Assembly (NCBI GenBank): GCA_025210965.1
Contig: JAOAQY010000103.1
Span: 1-55,549, forward strand
Origin: Tissierellales bacterium
GTDB taxonomy: Bacteria > Bacillota > Clostridia > Tissierellales > JAOAQY01
Direction of reading: 5' to 3'
DNA: 55,549 bases
This document shows, one piece after another, positions 36,920-43,859 of this stretch. The translations under genes and the position numbers were made by a program. The stretch's first letter is position 1. The number at the start of each line of letters is the position of its first letter. The notes beneath the pieces are model-generated. The model had not been told where the DNA came from, searched no databases, and worked only from the letters and a program-made list of their open reading frames with translations.

Positions 36920-38173
36920 TTAGCTCCTCCTATCTATTTGATCAAAAAAATTCAATTGTTGAAATTTCATATAAGTTTGCTTATCCACAAGGTTCATTCG
37001 AATCCATTCTCTTTGCATTTTATAATCCCCCAAAAATTTCCCCTTACAAGTTATAAAATACTTAGCTCTTTTCAAAACCACATGCATTCGCTTTAAATCA
37101 TCATAATCTAAGTAATGAACTCGTCTCGATTTTATAATTTTCAGAGCTGATTTCGGACCTATTCCCGGTATCTTTAAAAGAATTTCATAAGATGCTTGAT
37201 TTATTTCAATAGGAAATTTATCCAAGTGATTGAGAGCCCAATTTGCTTTTGGATCAATCTCTAAATCCAAATTTGGACTGGATTCTGTCAATATTTCATT
37301 TGCCTTAAATCCATAAAATCTAAGTAACCAATCCGCTTGATACAATCTATGCTCCCTTAAAAGTGGTGGGCCTCCTAAAGCTGGTAGCAATGGATCTTTA
37401 TTAATCGGCATATAAGCAGAATAATACACTCTTTTGAGATTTTCCGTTTTATAAAGATTCTCTGAAAGCGAAACTATATGTCTATCCGATTCTAAACTTG
37501 CTCCTACTATCATCTGTGTACTTTGTCCTCCAGGTACAAACCTAGGTGTCGACTTATATTTTTTTCTTTCAATTCCATTTTGAACCAATGCCTTTCCAAT
37601 CCACTGCATAGGTTGTATTAATTCTCGCATTTCCTTTTGAGGTGCCAGCAAATTCAAACTCTCTTGCGAAGGTAATTCTATATTTGAGCTCATTCTATCT
37701 GCTAAAAAACCAGCTCTCCTAATTAACTCTACTTTTGCTCCTGGTATAGCTTTTATATGTATATATCCATTGAAATTTTCAATTTTTCTAAGTCTTTCAA
37801 CCACAGAAACCATTCTCTCCATTGTATAATCTGGTGATACCTCCACACCAGAACTCAGAAATAAACCCTCTATATAGTTTCTTTTGTAAAAATTCATAGT
37901 CAATTTAACTATTTCATCAACTTCAAAACTAGCTCTAGCAGTTTCATTCGACGCTCTATTTACACAATACTTGCAATCGTATATGCATTTATTACTGAGA
38001 AGAATCTTCAAAAGAGAAATGCATCTACCATCTGCAGCAAAAGAATGGCAAATGCCATGTGAAACCGCATTTCCCAAACCTCCATCATTTTTCCTATTTG
38101 ATCCACTAGAAGAGCAAGAAACATCGTATTTTGCCGCATTTGCCAAAATTTTTAATTTATCAAAAATATCCAT
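36920..38173 (-). CDS. Radical SAM protein with HhH DNA-binding tail (TIGR03916 type)
   Basis: A 417-aa radical SAM enzyme. The iron-sulfur cluster motif CIYDCKYC (CxxxCxxC) lies near residue 58 of this start. Family features include GICHSFAADGRCISLLKILLSNKC before it, the SSGVEVSPDYTMERM segment, and a helix-hairpin-helix near residue 345 (KIPGIGPKSALKIIKSRR) that suggests DNA binding. I set the start at the ATG 38173 because GGGGGTGA precedes it and a promoter lies just upstream; the frame continues open further into the preceding gene, but that is not a real fusion. It forms an operon with the DUF4130 gene, and the promoter has two LexA-like boxes. Confidence 0.88.
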   Translation of the reverse strand: MDIFDKLKILANAAKYDVSCSSSGSNRKNDGGLGNAVSHGICHSFAADGRCISLLKILLSNKCIYDCKYCVNRASNETARASFEVDEIVKLTMNFYKRNYIEGLFLSSGVEVSPDYTMERMVSVVERLRKIENFNGYIHIKAIPGAKVELIRRAGFLADRMSSNIELPSQESLNLLAPQKEMRELIQPMQWIGKALVQNGIERKKYKSTPRFVPGGQSTQMIVGASLESDRHIVSLSENLYKTENLKRVYYSAYMPINKDPLLPALGGPPLLREHRLYQADWLLRFYGFKANEILTESSPNLDLEIDPKANWALNHLDKFPIEINQASYEILLKIPGIGPKSALKIIKSRRVHYLDYDDLKRMHVVLKRAKYFITCKGKFLGDYKMQREWIRMNLVDKQTYMKFQQLNFFDQIDRRS

Positions 38174-38183
38174 AGTCACCCCC

Positions 38184-38233
38184 GAACGTTTGTTCTTTAT
38201 TTTTATATTATCATATCGAACAAATGTTTGCAA
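38184..38233 (-). promoter_or_regulatory. SOS-type promoter with two LexA/DinR-like boxes
   Basis: TTGCAA (38228-38233), 17 bases, TAATAT (38205-38210) with a preceding TG. Box 1, CGAAC-AAAT-GTTTG (38217-38230), covers the -35 and spacer and matches 13 of 14 positions of the Gram-positive LexA consensus CGAACRNRYGTTYC. Box 2, GAAC-GTTT-GTTC (38184-38195), lies just after the start point. LexA bound at these sites would repress the radical SAM-DUF4130 operon. Confidence 0.78.
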
Positions 38234-38234
38234 G

Positions 38235-38267
38235 AAAAAAACAACTTCACAATATGAAGTTGTTTTG
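38235..38267 (-). terminator. Terminator after the transglycosylase gene
   Basis: ACAACTTCA (complement of 38255-38263) pairs with TGAAGTTGT (complement of 38241-38249), extended by A-T pairs, followed by seven T. It lies inside the continuous frame of the transglycosylase but exactly where its transcript should end, just before the SOS-type promoter. Confidence 0.85.
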
Positions 38268-38271
38268 ATTG

Positions 38272-38956
38272 CTATAGGTTCTTTTTTTAGTTTGTCTAAT
38301 TCTATATTTGTAATATGTCCATTTTTCGCCATGAGCTCTAATACCTTGTTCCTTCTTTTGATAGCTAATTTATAATTTTTAATTGGATTATATCTATTAG
38401 GACTTTTAGGTAGTCCGGCCAAAATTGCACATTCTGATATATTTAATTCACTTAGATTTTTTCCGAAGTATTTAATTGCTGCATTTTTTATCCCCGTCGC
38501 TCCATTTCCGTAATATATAACATTACTATACATTTCTAATATGTCTTCTTTTGTATAGTTTAGTTCTAACCTCACTGATATAAGAACCTCTTTCAATTTT
38601 CTTTCTATTTTCTTTTGCGGATTCAAAAATAGATTTTTAGAAAGCTGTTGAGTGATGGTACTTCCTCCTAGCACAAATTTCTTCTTTTTTATATCTACAT
38701 AAATTGCATTTCCTATAGCTATAGGATCAAATCCTGGATGATACCAAAATCTCTTATCCTCAGCAGATGTGATTGCTTGTACAAACCTTTCAGGAAGTTC
38801 TTCATAGCTAGCATATTCTTTTACTTCTTCTTTTATTTGATATTTTAAATTCTGATTTATATCGTAAACATCTTTCTCATTCAATAAATAATCAGGACAA
38901 GCTACGATTGCTACAAGTATGCTCACAATAAAAAATCTAAGTAGTTTGTATCGCAT
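38272..38956 (-). CDS. Monofunctional peptidoglycan glycosyltransferase (GT51), frame problem at 3' end
   Basis: Polymerises lipid II into glycan strands; MtgA/Class A PBP transglycosylase domain without a transpeptidase. Residues 5-22 form a membrane anchor. Motifs: SAEDKRFWYHPGFD with the catalytic Glu, GGSTITQQLSKNLFL, a third MYSNVIYYGNGATGI and ILAGLPKSPNRYNP. The frame does not stop: it runs through a terminator and promoter into the radical SAM gene. One base less in the A7 tract at 38282-38288 would give a stop TAG (38272-38274), eight bases before the terminator, as drawn here. This may be a sequencing indel, a phase-variable tract, or a real read-on. Its ATG start (38956) follows a GAGGCG site. 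Confidence 0.75.
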
Positions 38957-39057
38957 GACTTTCGCCTCACTTTCTACTTAGATTTTATAAAATTAACTAT
39001 TTAACTGCCATCTTTTCACATAACAATTCTATCTTTATAACTTACATTATTGTAACT

Positions 39058-39225
39058 CTACTTTTTAACCATTTCTACAAACGCCATTTTAGGCTGATTG
39101 CAAGTCGGACATTTCCAATCATCTGGTAAATCTTCAAACGATGTCCCCTCTGGAATATCTCCTATTCTATCTCCTCGTTCTGGTCTGTAGATATATCCAC
39201 ACACAGTACACTTGTATTTATCCAC
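39058..39225 (-). CDS. Rubredoxin
   Basis: A 55-aa electron-transfer protein with one iron bound by four cysteines: C6-T-V-C9-G-Y and C39-P-T-C42-N. The aromatic core residues Y4, Y11, Y13, F30, W37 and F49 are at the usual places, as is the DLPDDW turn. It donates electrons to peroxide/superoxide detoxifying enzymes in anaerobes. GTG start with GAGGTGG upstream. The gene is too short for standard ORF cut-offs. It stands alone, minus strand, beside the transglycosylase. Confidence 0.95.
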   Translation of the reverse strand: MDKYKCTVCGYIYRPERGDRIGDIPEGTSFEDLPDDWKCPTCNQPKMAFVEMVKK

Positions 39226-39279
39226 TTTTACCACCTCTTTCTGGAACTTTAAATATTTCTTTTCGTCTAATATAATATA

Positions 39280-39350
39280 GAATTTGATTTGAAACCCTCT
39301 CGGTTATATACCCTTTTCAAATTTATTTAATCGTGTTTCGAATCAAATTC
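39280..39350 (-). repeat. 16-bp inverted repeat upstream of rubredoxin
   Basis: GAATTTGATTTGAAAC (39280-39295) and GTTTCGAATCAAATTC (39335-39350) are inverted copies with one mismatch, separated by 39 bases. They lie 55-125 bases upstream of the rubredoxin start and could form a leader hairpin or two operator half sites. The rest of the 39226-39549 gap, apart from the promoter at 39438-39472, shows nothing else. Confidence 0.6.
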
Positions 39351-39437
39351 TTATTAGTTTTAATAATCAAAACCTAGAAACATTCATCATCTAACCATTG
39401 TATAAAGAGATAGTTTTTCAAAACAATTCGGATAAAA

Positions 39438-39472
39438 AGTGTTATAATATAGCTAGGAAATATTATAACACT
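39438..39472 (+). promoter_or_regulatory. Promoter -10 inside a 12-bp inverted repeat, upstream of the RluA gene
   Basis: An extended -10 (TGtTATAAT, TATAAT at 39443-39448) lies in the left arm of a perfect inverted repeat: AGTGTTATAATA (39438-39449) with TATTATAACACT (39461-39472), 11-base spacer. The half sites resemble TTATAAT/ATTATAA motifs known for Fur/PerR-type regulators but their spacing differs. Confidence 0.6.
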
Positions 39473-39549
39473 ACAATTTAAAATACATAAGAAATTTAAG
39501 TGTTAAGTAGTTCAAAATAGTTATTAATTATATGAAAAGGAGCACTTTA

Positions 39550-40245
39550 ATGCAAATACCAATTATTTACGAAGATAAACATATTGTTATCGTCAATAAA
39601 CCCATAAATATGCCCACACAATCTGATCCTAGTGGGGATGTTGACTTATTCTCTGCACTAAAAAAACAATATTCTAAAAATCAATACATAGGGCTGCATC
39701 ATAGACTTGATCGTCCTGTTGGCGGTTGTGTTTTATTTACAAAAACGAAAGAAGTCAATAAGAGTATCGCAAAACAAATACAAAATCACAGCATTCGGAA
39801 ATATTATCTTTGTATAGTTTGTGGGTGCCCAGATGAATCTAAGGGCAGTATAAAACAATACCTTAAAAAATTAAATACTAAAAATAAGAGTACAATCACC
39901 ACTGAATCAGACACACAAGGTAAACTTGCTATGTTAGATTATGAAGTTATTGAAACTATTTCAACTAGCTCCTATGGCACATTGTCACTTCTAAAAATCC
40001 ATTTAAAAACTGGTCGCCATCATCAAATTAGAGTTCAGCTATCTAGCGTGAATCTTCCAATTTTAGGCGATAATAAATATAATTCTATTTTAAAAACCCA
40101 AAATACTATTTGTCTTTTTTCACATGCGCTGTCTGTATACCATCCATTCAAAAAAGACTTTATAAGTGCCAAGACTATACCAGATACATTAGCTACTCCT
40201 TGGAACTTATTTTCTGATAGTTTAAAAAAACAGATTGACTCCTAA
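39550..40245 (+). CDS. RluA-family pseudouridine synthase
   Basis: Isomerises uridine to pseudouridine in rRNA or tRNA. The catalytic Asp is in GLHHRLDRPVGGCVLFTKT (near residue 50), and the C-terminal GRHHQIRVQL motif binds RNA. At 231 aa it lacks an N-terminal S4 domain, so it is the short RluA/YlyB-like or RluC/D-minimal type. ATG at 39550 with AAGGAG seven bases upstream; the frame opens six codons earlier. It ends convergently with bioY, overlapping by 4 bases at a shared terminator. Confidence 0.9.
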   Translation: MQIPIIYEDKHIVIVNKPINMPTQSDPSGDVDLFSALKKQYSKNQYIGLHHRLDRPVGGCVLFTKTKEVNKSIAKQIQNHSIRKYYLCIVCGCPDESKGSIKQYLKKLNTKNKSTITTESDTQGKLAMLDYEVIETISTSSYGTLSLLKIHLKTGRHHQIRVQLSSVNLPILGDNKYNSILKTQNTICLFSHALSVYHPFKKDFISAKTIPDTLATPWNLFSDSLKKQIDS

Positions 40246-40264
40246 ATAGAGCCAATCTGTTTTT
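40228..40264. terminator. Bidirectional terminator between RluA gene and bioY
   Basis: CAGATTGACTC (40231-40241) pairs with GAGCCAATCTG (40249-40259) with one mismatch, flanked by A7 and T5 runs. The hairpin contains both stop codons. Confidence 0.85.
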
Positions 40265-40769
40265 CTATTCTATTTACTATGATTATTGCCACAACTATTT
40301 TAGCAATATCACCAATTAAAAATGGATATACTCCAACTAACAAAGCCTTATCTAGAGACATCTTAGCAACAATCATAAGCCCAGCAGCACCCATAGCATA
40401 TATTATTAGTATTCCACCTATAAAACACGCTATAGCATAATTTAGTATACTCTTATTTAAGTTCTTAATGTGACTTATAGCGACAGCACCTATTAAAAAT
40501 CCCCATATGTAGCCACCAGTAGGTCCAAATAATATCCCTAATCCACTACTACCATTCGAGTAAACAGGTAATCCTATAGCACCGAGCAATATATATATAC
40601 CAACTGTTACTCCAGCTTCTTTGGGATTTAACATTAATCCCACAATCATTATAACTAAAGTCTGAGCCGAAATCGGAACCGTTCCAATAGAAAAGCTAAT
40701 ATAACTTGATACACAAATAAGCGCCGCTAATAAAGACATTCTAACCATTGACTTTAACTCAAATTTCAT
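40242..40769 (-). CDS. bioY: Biotin transporter S-component
   Basis: Integral membrane biotin-binding protein, either acting alone or with an ECF EcfAA'T module. 175 aa with six membrane helices. VPISAQTLVIMIVGLMLNPKEA (30-52) and GPTGGYIWGF near 85 are the family signature. No biotin biosynthesis genes nearby, so this looks like biotin uptake in an auxotroph or salvager. It has a good promoter with an inverted repeat over the -35. Confidence 0.93.
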   Translation of the reverse strand: MKFELKSMVRMSLLAALICVSSYISFSIGTVPISAQTLVIMIVGLMLNPKEAGVTVGIYILLGAIGLPVYSNGSSGLGILFGPTGGYIWGFLIGAVAISHIKNLNKSILNYAIACFIGGILIIYAMGAAGLMIVAKMSLDKALLVGVYPFLIGDIAKIVVAIIIVNRIEKQIGSI

Positions 40770-40803
40770 ATATTTTCCACCCCCATCAATTAATCTTATA
40801 TAT

Positions 40804-40853
40804 ACTATATAGAACTATCTCCAATTAGTCAACCTTTTATACAAAAGGTGACT
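40804..40853 (-). promoter_or_regulatory. bioY promoter with operator-like inverted repeat
   Basis: TTGACT (40827-40832), 17 bases, TATAGT (40804-40809). The repeat ACCTTTT-ATAC-AAAAGGT (40832-40849), extended by AGTCA/TGACT, overlaps the -35. The arms do not match the BirA half-site I know (TTGTTAACC-type), so the regulator is unknown. Confidence 0.6.
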
Positions 40854-40876
40854 CATCTATTAATTTTTATTTACAC

Positions 40877-40908
40877 AAAACTCATATAATCTAGATTATA
40901 TAAGTTTT
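40877..40908. repeat. 32-bp near-perfect palindrome
   Basis: AAAACTCATATAATCT and its reverse copy AGATTATATAAGTTTT meet at CTAG; only one base pair mismatches (40883 against 40902). It lies in the gap between divergent bioY and the 41034 gene, so it is not a terminator of either; a regulator site or a cruciform-prone element is more likely. Confidence 0.7.
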
Positions 40909-41033
40909 ACGTATAAAATTTTAATAGTATTCTATAATCTTTTTTAAGTTTAATTCACACTTACAATCTGCTATTGACTTCTCTATAGGTTTAAAATACT
41001 ATTATATATAACTTTTATTGGAGGTGATGTAAT

Positions 41034-41504
41034 ATGATTTGTTTTATAGACGAGCAAAGACTAAAATCAACATATAGTGCTCTTTTCTTCTTCTTATTCT
41101 TACTATTTTTGCTTATTGATGGAGTAACTCTTTTACTTCATCCATTTTCGATATATAATAATTCTATTTTGCTTTTCTGTTTGGGACTCACTATAATATC
41201 TTTTCTGTTGCATTACTTATCTAAGCAATTCTACTTTAGGATTAAATTGGACGAGTCTGGACTACATTATGATTACAAAATCTTAAATACAAAATGTCAA
41301 ACAATAGGTTACGATGAAATCGAATCTTATAATTGTGCTACAGCTTCAACTCGTTTTATACACCTTAGTCAAAAAAGAAGTAGCAAGTTATTTATAGTAG
41401 ATGGAAACGATTTAGTTACTTTGACTTTAAAAAATAATGAAAAAATTTCTCTAAGCACAAAAAATATAGATTTTCTAATAGATACGCTAGAGCATTACCT
41501 CTAG
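41034..41504 (+). CDS. Membrane hypothetical protein with PH-like C-terminus
   Basis: 156 aa. Two membrane helices (about 15-37 and 43-62), then a cytosolic beta-rich region (FYFRIKLDESGLHYDYKIL, QTIGYDEIESYNC, LFIVDGNDLVTLTL) that looks like a bacterial PH domain. It is followed by a strong terminator. No functional neighbour. GGAGGTGA precedes the ATG. Confidence 0.7.
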   Translation: MICFIDEQRLKSTYSALFFFLFLLFLLIDGVTLLLHPFSIYNNSILLFCLGLTIISFLLHYLSKQFYFRIKLDESGLHYDYKILNTKCQTIGYDEIESYNCATASTRFIHLSQKRSSKLFIVDGNDLVTLTLKNNEKISLSTKNIDFLIDTLEHYL

Positions 41505-41507
41505 CAC

Positions 41508-41569
41508 ATTTAGTAAACTCCTCGGCAGTGAATTACCGAGGATTCCCGCTCGGTTTACTAAATTTTTTT
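41508..41569 (+). terminator. Nested hairpin terminator with alternative pairing
   Basis: An outer stem ATTTAGTAAAC (41508-41518) with GTTTACTAAAT (41553-41563) encloses an inner hairpin TCCTCGG (41519-41525) with CCGAGGA (41536-41542), followed by seven T. A second CTCGG copy (41549-41553) can pair with the same CCGAG, so two folds compete. The inner part resembles hairpins at the ends of IS200/IS605-type elements. Confidence 0.7.
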
Positions 41570-41587
41570 ATTTGTATCAATTTGTTA

Positions 41588-41631
41588 GATTTCACAATGA
41601 GTTTAGTTAGCATTGAAACTCATTCAAAATC
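41588..41631. repeat. Imperfect 44-base hairpin between two terminators
   Basis: AGATTT...AATGAGTTT (41588-41604) pairs with AAACTCATT...AAATCT (41616-41631), with a three-against-two base internal loop. No U run follows. Purpose unknown; it could be part of a decayed mobile element or a small RNA. Confidence 0.45.
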
Positions 41632-41650
41632 TGATTAATTAGCAAAAATA

Positions 41651-41690
41651 AAAACTCCTCTTAAGCCGTATAGGTCAAGAGGAGTTTTTT
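41651..41690. terminator. Bidirectional terminator before the ParB-like gene end
   Basis: A 12-bp perfect stem (41651-41662 with 41677-41688, AAAACTCCTCTT arms) with A and T runs on both sides, directly after the stop codon of the minus-strand gene. Confidence 0.85.
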
Positions 41691-41692
41691 AT

Positions 41693-42067
41693 TTACCTTT
41701 TCATCTCATATTTTTCATTCATATCTAATTGTAACTCCTTACAGACATCACTCTCATAGCAATGTTTGTTTAAGTCTAAAACAGTATGAATTCCTTTACT
41801 CTGGCAATATTCAACACAATGCTTATAATATGAAACATCATCAATATCTTGCGACCAACAAACTTCAATTTGCTTTTGATTTTTAAGCATGGCTAAATAA
41901 ACCTTTTCATGCCCTTTAATCAGCACAAGTTCACCATCAATAATTTTTACCTCAATAGAACTTTGATTCTCTATGTTCTCTTTATCGCGGTGATGAATCA
42001 ATTCTGAATCTACATAAGGCTGAGTCGGTTGCATTTCCTCGAGATACAGTATAAATTCCTTCTTCAT
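41693..42067 (-). CDS. ParB/Srx-fold-like conserved hypothetical
   Basis: 124 aa, cytosolic. The order FILYLEEMQPTQPYVDSELI, then SIEVKIIDGELVLIKGHEKVYLAML and IEVCWSQDIDDVSYYKHCVEYCQSKGIHTVLDL resembles a widespread clostridial family in which the central motif is DGHTR within a ParB-like fold. Here that motif is KGHEK, so any nuclease or partition activity is doubtful. It is not part of a partition operon. Function unknown. Confidence 0.6.
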   Translation of the reverse strand: MKKEFILYLEEMQPTQPYVDSELIHHRDKENIENQSSIEVKIIDGELVLIKGHEKVYLAMLKNQKQIEVCWSQDIDDVSYYKHCVEYCQSKGIHTVLDLNKHCYESDVCKELQLDMNEKYEMKR

Positions 42068-42192
42068 TAATAATCACCCTCATCTGTCAATCTAGAAAAA
42101 ATATTTTAACAAATATTTTTCATCAATATACCTTCCCTATTATACCATATTCGAGTTGTAAACAAAGAAATTTTCAAAATTTAAGGTTAAAA

Positions 42193-42591
42193 TCAATCTA
42201 GATTTTTGGAATACATGTAAACACTGTCTTGCCTCTCAAAACCTTTTCTCACCCAATATCGCCTATTTAATGTATCACTACCATCTATTAATACGTGACA
42301 ATTTTTTATACCTTTTTGCATCAAGCTTTTAACTGCACAATCCAGTAATTTTTCACCTACACCATTTTTTCTATAAGATTCTTCAACCTGTATGTGATGA
42401 ATGTATCCGTTTAATCCATCATGTCCAGCCAATATTCCAGCTATTGTCTTTTCACCATCTTCAACCAAGAAACTTGTTTCACCATGATTCTTTATATACG
42501 TTTCCAGCTCTTCAATAGAATAATTGTCTTTTTCAGTCCAGCCCTCATAAAGTTTTGGCACATCTTTTTCTACTATGTTCCTAAATATCAT
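42193..42591 (-). CDS. GNAT-family N-acetyltransferase
   Basis: 132 aa. The acetyl-CoA-binding core is IHHIQVEESYRKNGVGEKLLDCAVKSL (Q/RxxGxG/A motif as RKNGVG), preceded by TIAGILAGHDG and followed by the C-terminal NRRYWVRKGFERQDSVYMYSK with the aromatic substrate side. Substrate unknown. ATG at 42591 is chosen as GAGGG lies six bases upstream. Single gene. Confidence 0.88.
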   Translation of the reverse strand: MIFRNIVEKDVPKLYEGWTEKDNYSIEELETYIKNHGETSFLVEDGEKTIAGILAGHDGLNGYIHHIQVEESYRKNGVGEKLLDCAVKSLMQKGIKNCHVLIDGSDTLNRRYWVRKGFERQDSVYMYSKNLD

Positions 42592-42708
42592 ATTCATCCC
42601 TCACTTTATAAAATCTATAATTTCCCAGGAAAACCTTTTCTCTAACTATAGAATCACTTATATAATCAGTTTTGTCAACACTAAGCAATAAATATTTCAA
42701 AAAATTAA

Positions 42709-42737
42709 AAATAGGGACATTTAAAGTCCCTATTTCT
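42709..42737 (-). terminator. Terminator after the DegV gene
   Basis: AAATAGGGAC (42709-42718) pairs with GTCCCTATTT (42726-42735); a T-rich run follows on the minus strand. Confidence 0.85.
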
Positions 42738-42739
42738 AA

Positions 42740-43612
42740 TTATCGTCTTTCTCCCAAAAAAGCTACTGCTAGCATATTTGGACCCACATGAGACGCTATT
42801 GTAGCAGATAATTCTGTTATCCATATATTTGCATCCGGACACAATTTTTCTATATGTGCCTTTAATTTTTCAGCCTCTTCTAAACACTGACCATGTCCTA
42901 CAATAATCTCACTGCTATCATTCAATATCCATTGTTCTCCTGCTTTCTGAGCCAAAAACATAATTGATTTTTTTCGGCCTCTGACATTTGAATGAGCTCC
43001 GAGCTTTCCCTCAGAATCAACTGTAAGTATAGGCTTCACATTTAACATAGTTCCAACAGCTGCTTTCGTTCCTGAAATTCTTCCACCTTTTTTCAAATAC
43101 ATTAGGTCATCGACTGCAAACCAGTGCTGTGCGCACATTTTATTTTTATTCATCCATTCAATTATTTCTTCAAATGAAGCTCCACATTCAATTAATCTAA
43201 CTGCTTCACGTACTAATAGTCCTTCTCCTATTGACGCCGCTTTTGTATCTACTATTTCTATTTTTGCATTCGGATTTTTCTCCATAATATTTTGCTTGGC
43301 CATAAAAGCATTTTGACATGTTCCACTAAGTCCTGACGAGAATCCTAGATAAATAACGTTTTCTCCATCTTCTAATAATTCTTCAAATTTTTTTTCAAAT
43401 CTATAAGTGTTTATTTGAGCTGTATTTGGAAACTCTCCATTTCTTAAATCATCAAAAAAAGTATCATTTGAATAGTTCTTTCCAAATTCATCTAAAAATT
43501 CTATTGATTTAATTTCAACAGGCATCCCAATTAATTCTAAATGCTTTCGATGTTCTTTATAATATTTTTGGGACAAATCACTACATGAATCTATGACAAG
43601 TCTCGTTTTCAT
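42740..43612 (-). CDS. DegV-family fatty-acid-binding protein
   Basis: Fatty acid-binding/kinase-system subunit (FakB-like), 290 aa. It starts TRLVIDSCSDLSQ with the fatty-acid-contacting start motif and has VIYLGFSSGLSGTCQNAF near residue 95 and the RISGTKAAVGTMLNVKPIL segment near 180. The C-terminus has the HxG loop (IASHVGPNMLAVAFLG). ATG 43612 chosen; a TTG four codons upstream is the alternative. Its kinase partner (FakA) is not in the window. Confidence 0.92.
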   Translation of the reverse strand: MKTRLVIDSCSDLSQKYYKEHRKHLELIGMPVEIKSIEFLDEFGKNYSNDTFFDDLRNGEFPNTAQINTYRFEKKFEELLEDGENVIYLGFSSGLSGTCQNAFMAKQNIMEKNPNAKIEIVDTKAASIGEGLLVREAVRLIECGASFEEIIEWMNKNKMCAQHWFAVDDLMYLKKGGRISGTKAAVGTMLNVKPILTVDSEGKLGAHSNVRGRKKSIMFLAQKAGEQWILNDSSEIIVGHGQCLEEAEKLKAHIEKLCPDANIWITELSATIASHVGPNMLAVAFLGERR

Positions 43613-43774
43613 AAATTTACCCAACCTCTCTAAACTTTATTTCAGACTTTAATTTTATATTGCAATTCTTAAAATCTCCTTAATATTAGCCTATTACTAT
43701 TGTAAATAAGTTTTGTACAATTTTCTATTGCAAACATAAAAATTTATTTTTTTTCCATCTTTAATATTTTTTCG

Positions 43775-43803
43775 TTGCTTTATTTTCAAAAAATGTGTAT
43801 AAT
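43775..43803 (+). promoter_or_regulatory. typA promoter
   Basis: TTGCTT (43775-43780), 17 bases, TATAAT (43798-43803). Confidence 0.65.
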
Positions 43804-43859
43804 AACGAGGTTATGATTTTTATGTAGATGAGCGTGAATAATTAGAAAGAAGGTAGTTT

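Noticed and set aside
37971-38375. Plus-strand open frame opposite the radical SAM/transglycosylase junction.
   Set aside because: It crosses the terminator and promoter of the minus-strand genes and has no recognisable product.
36920-38956. Single 678-aa fusion of transglycosylase and radical SAM protein.
   Set aside because: A terminator, a sigma-A promoter with LexA-like boxes, a ribosome-binding site and the usual start of the radical SAM family all lie inside the frame, and the two domains have no functional link.
41693-42067. Plasmid-type ParB partition gene.
   Set aside because: No ParA, no HTH and the core motif is changed; only a distant fold resemblance.
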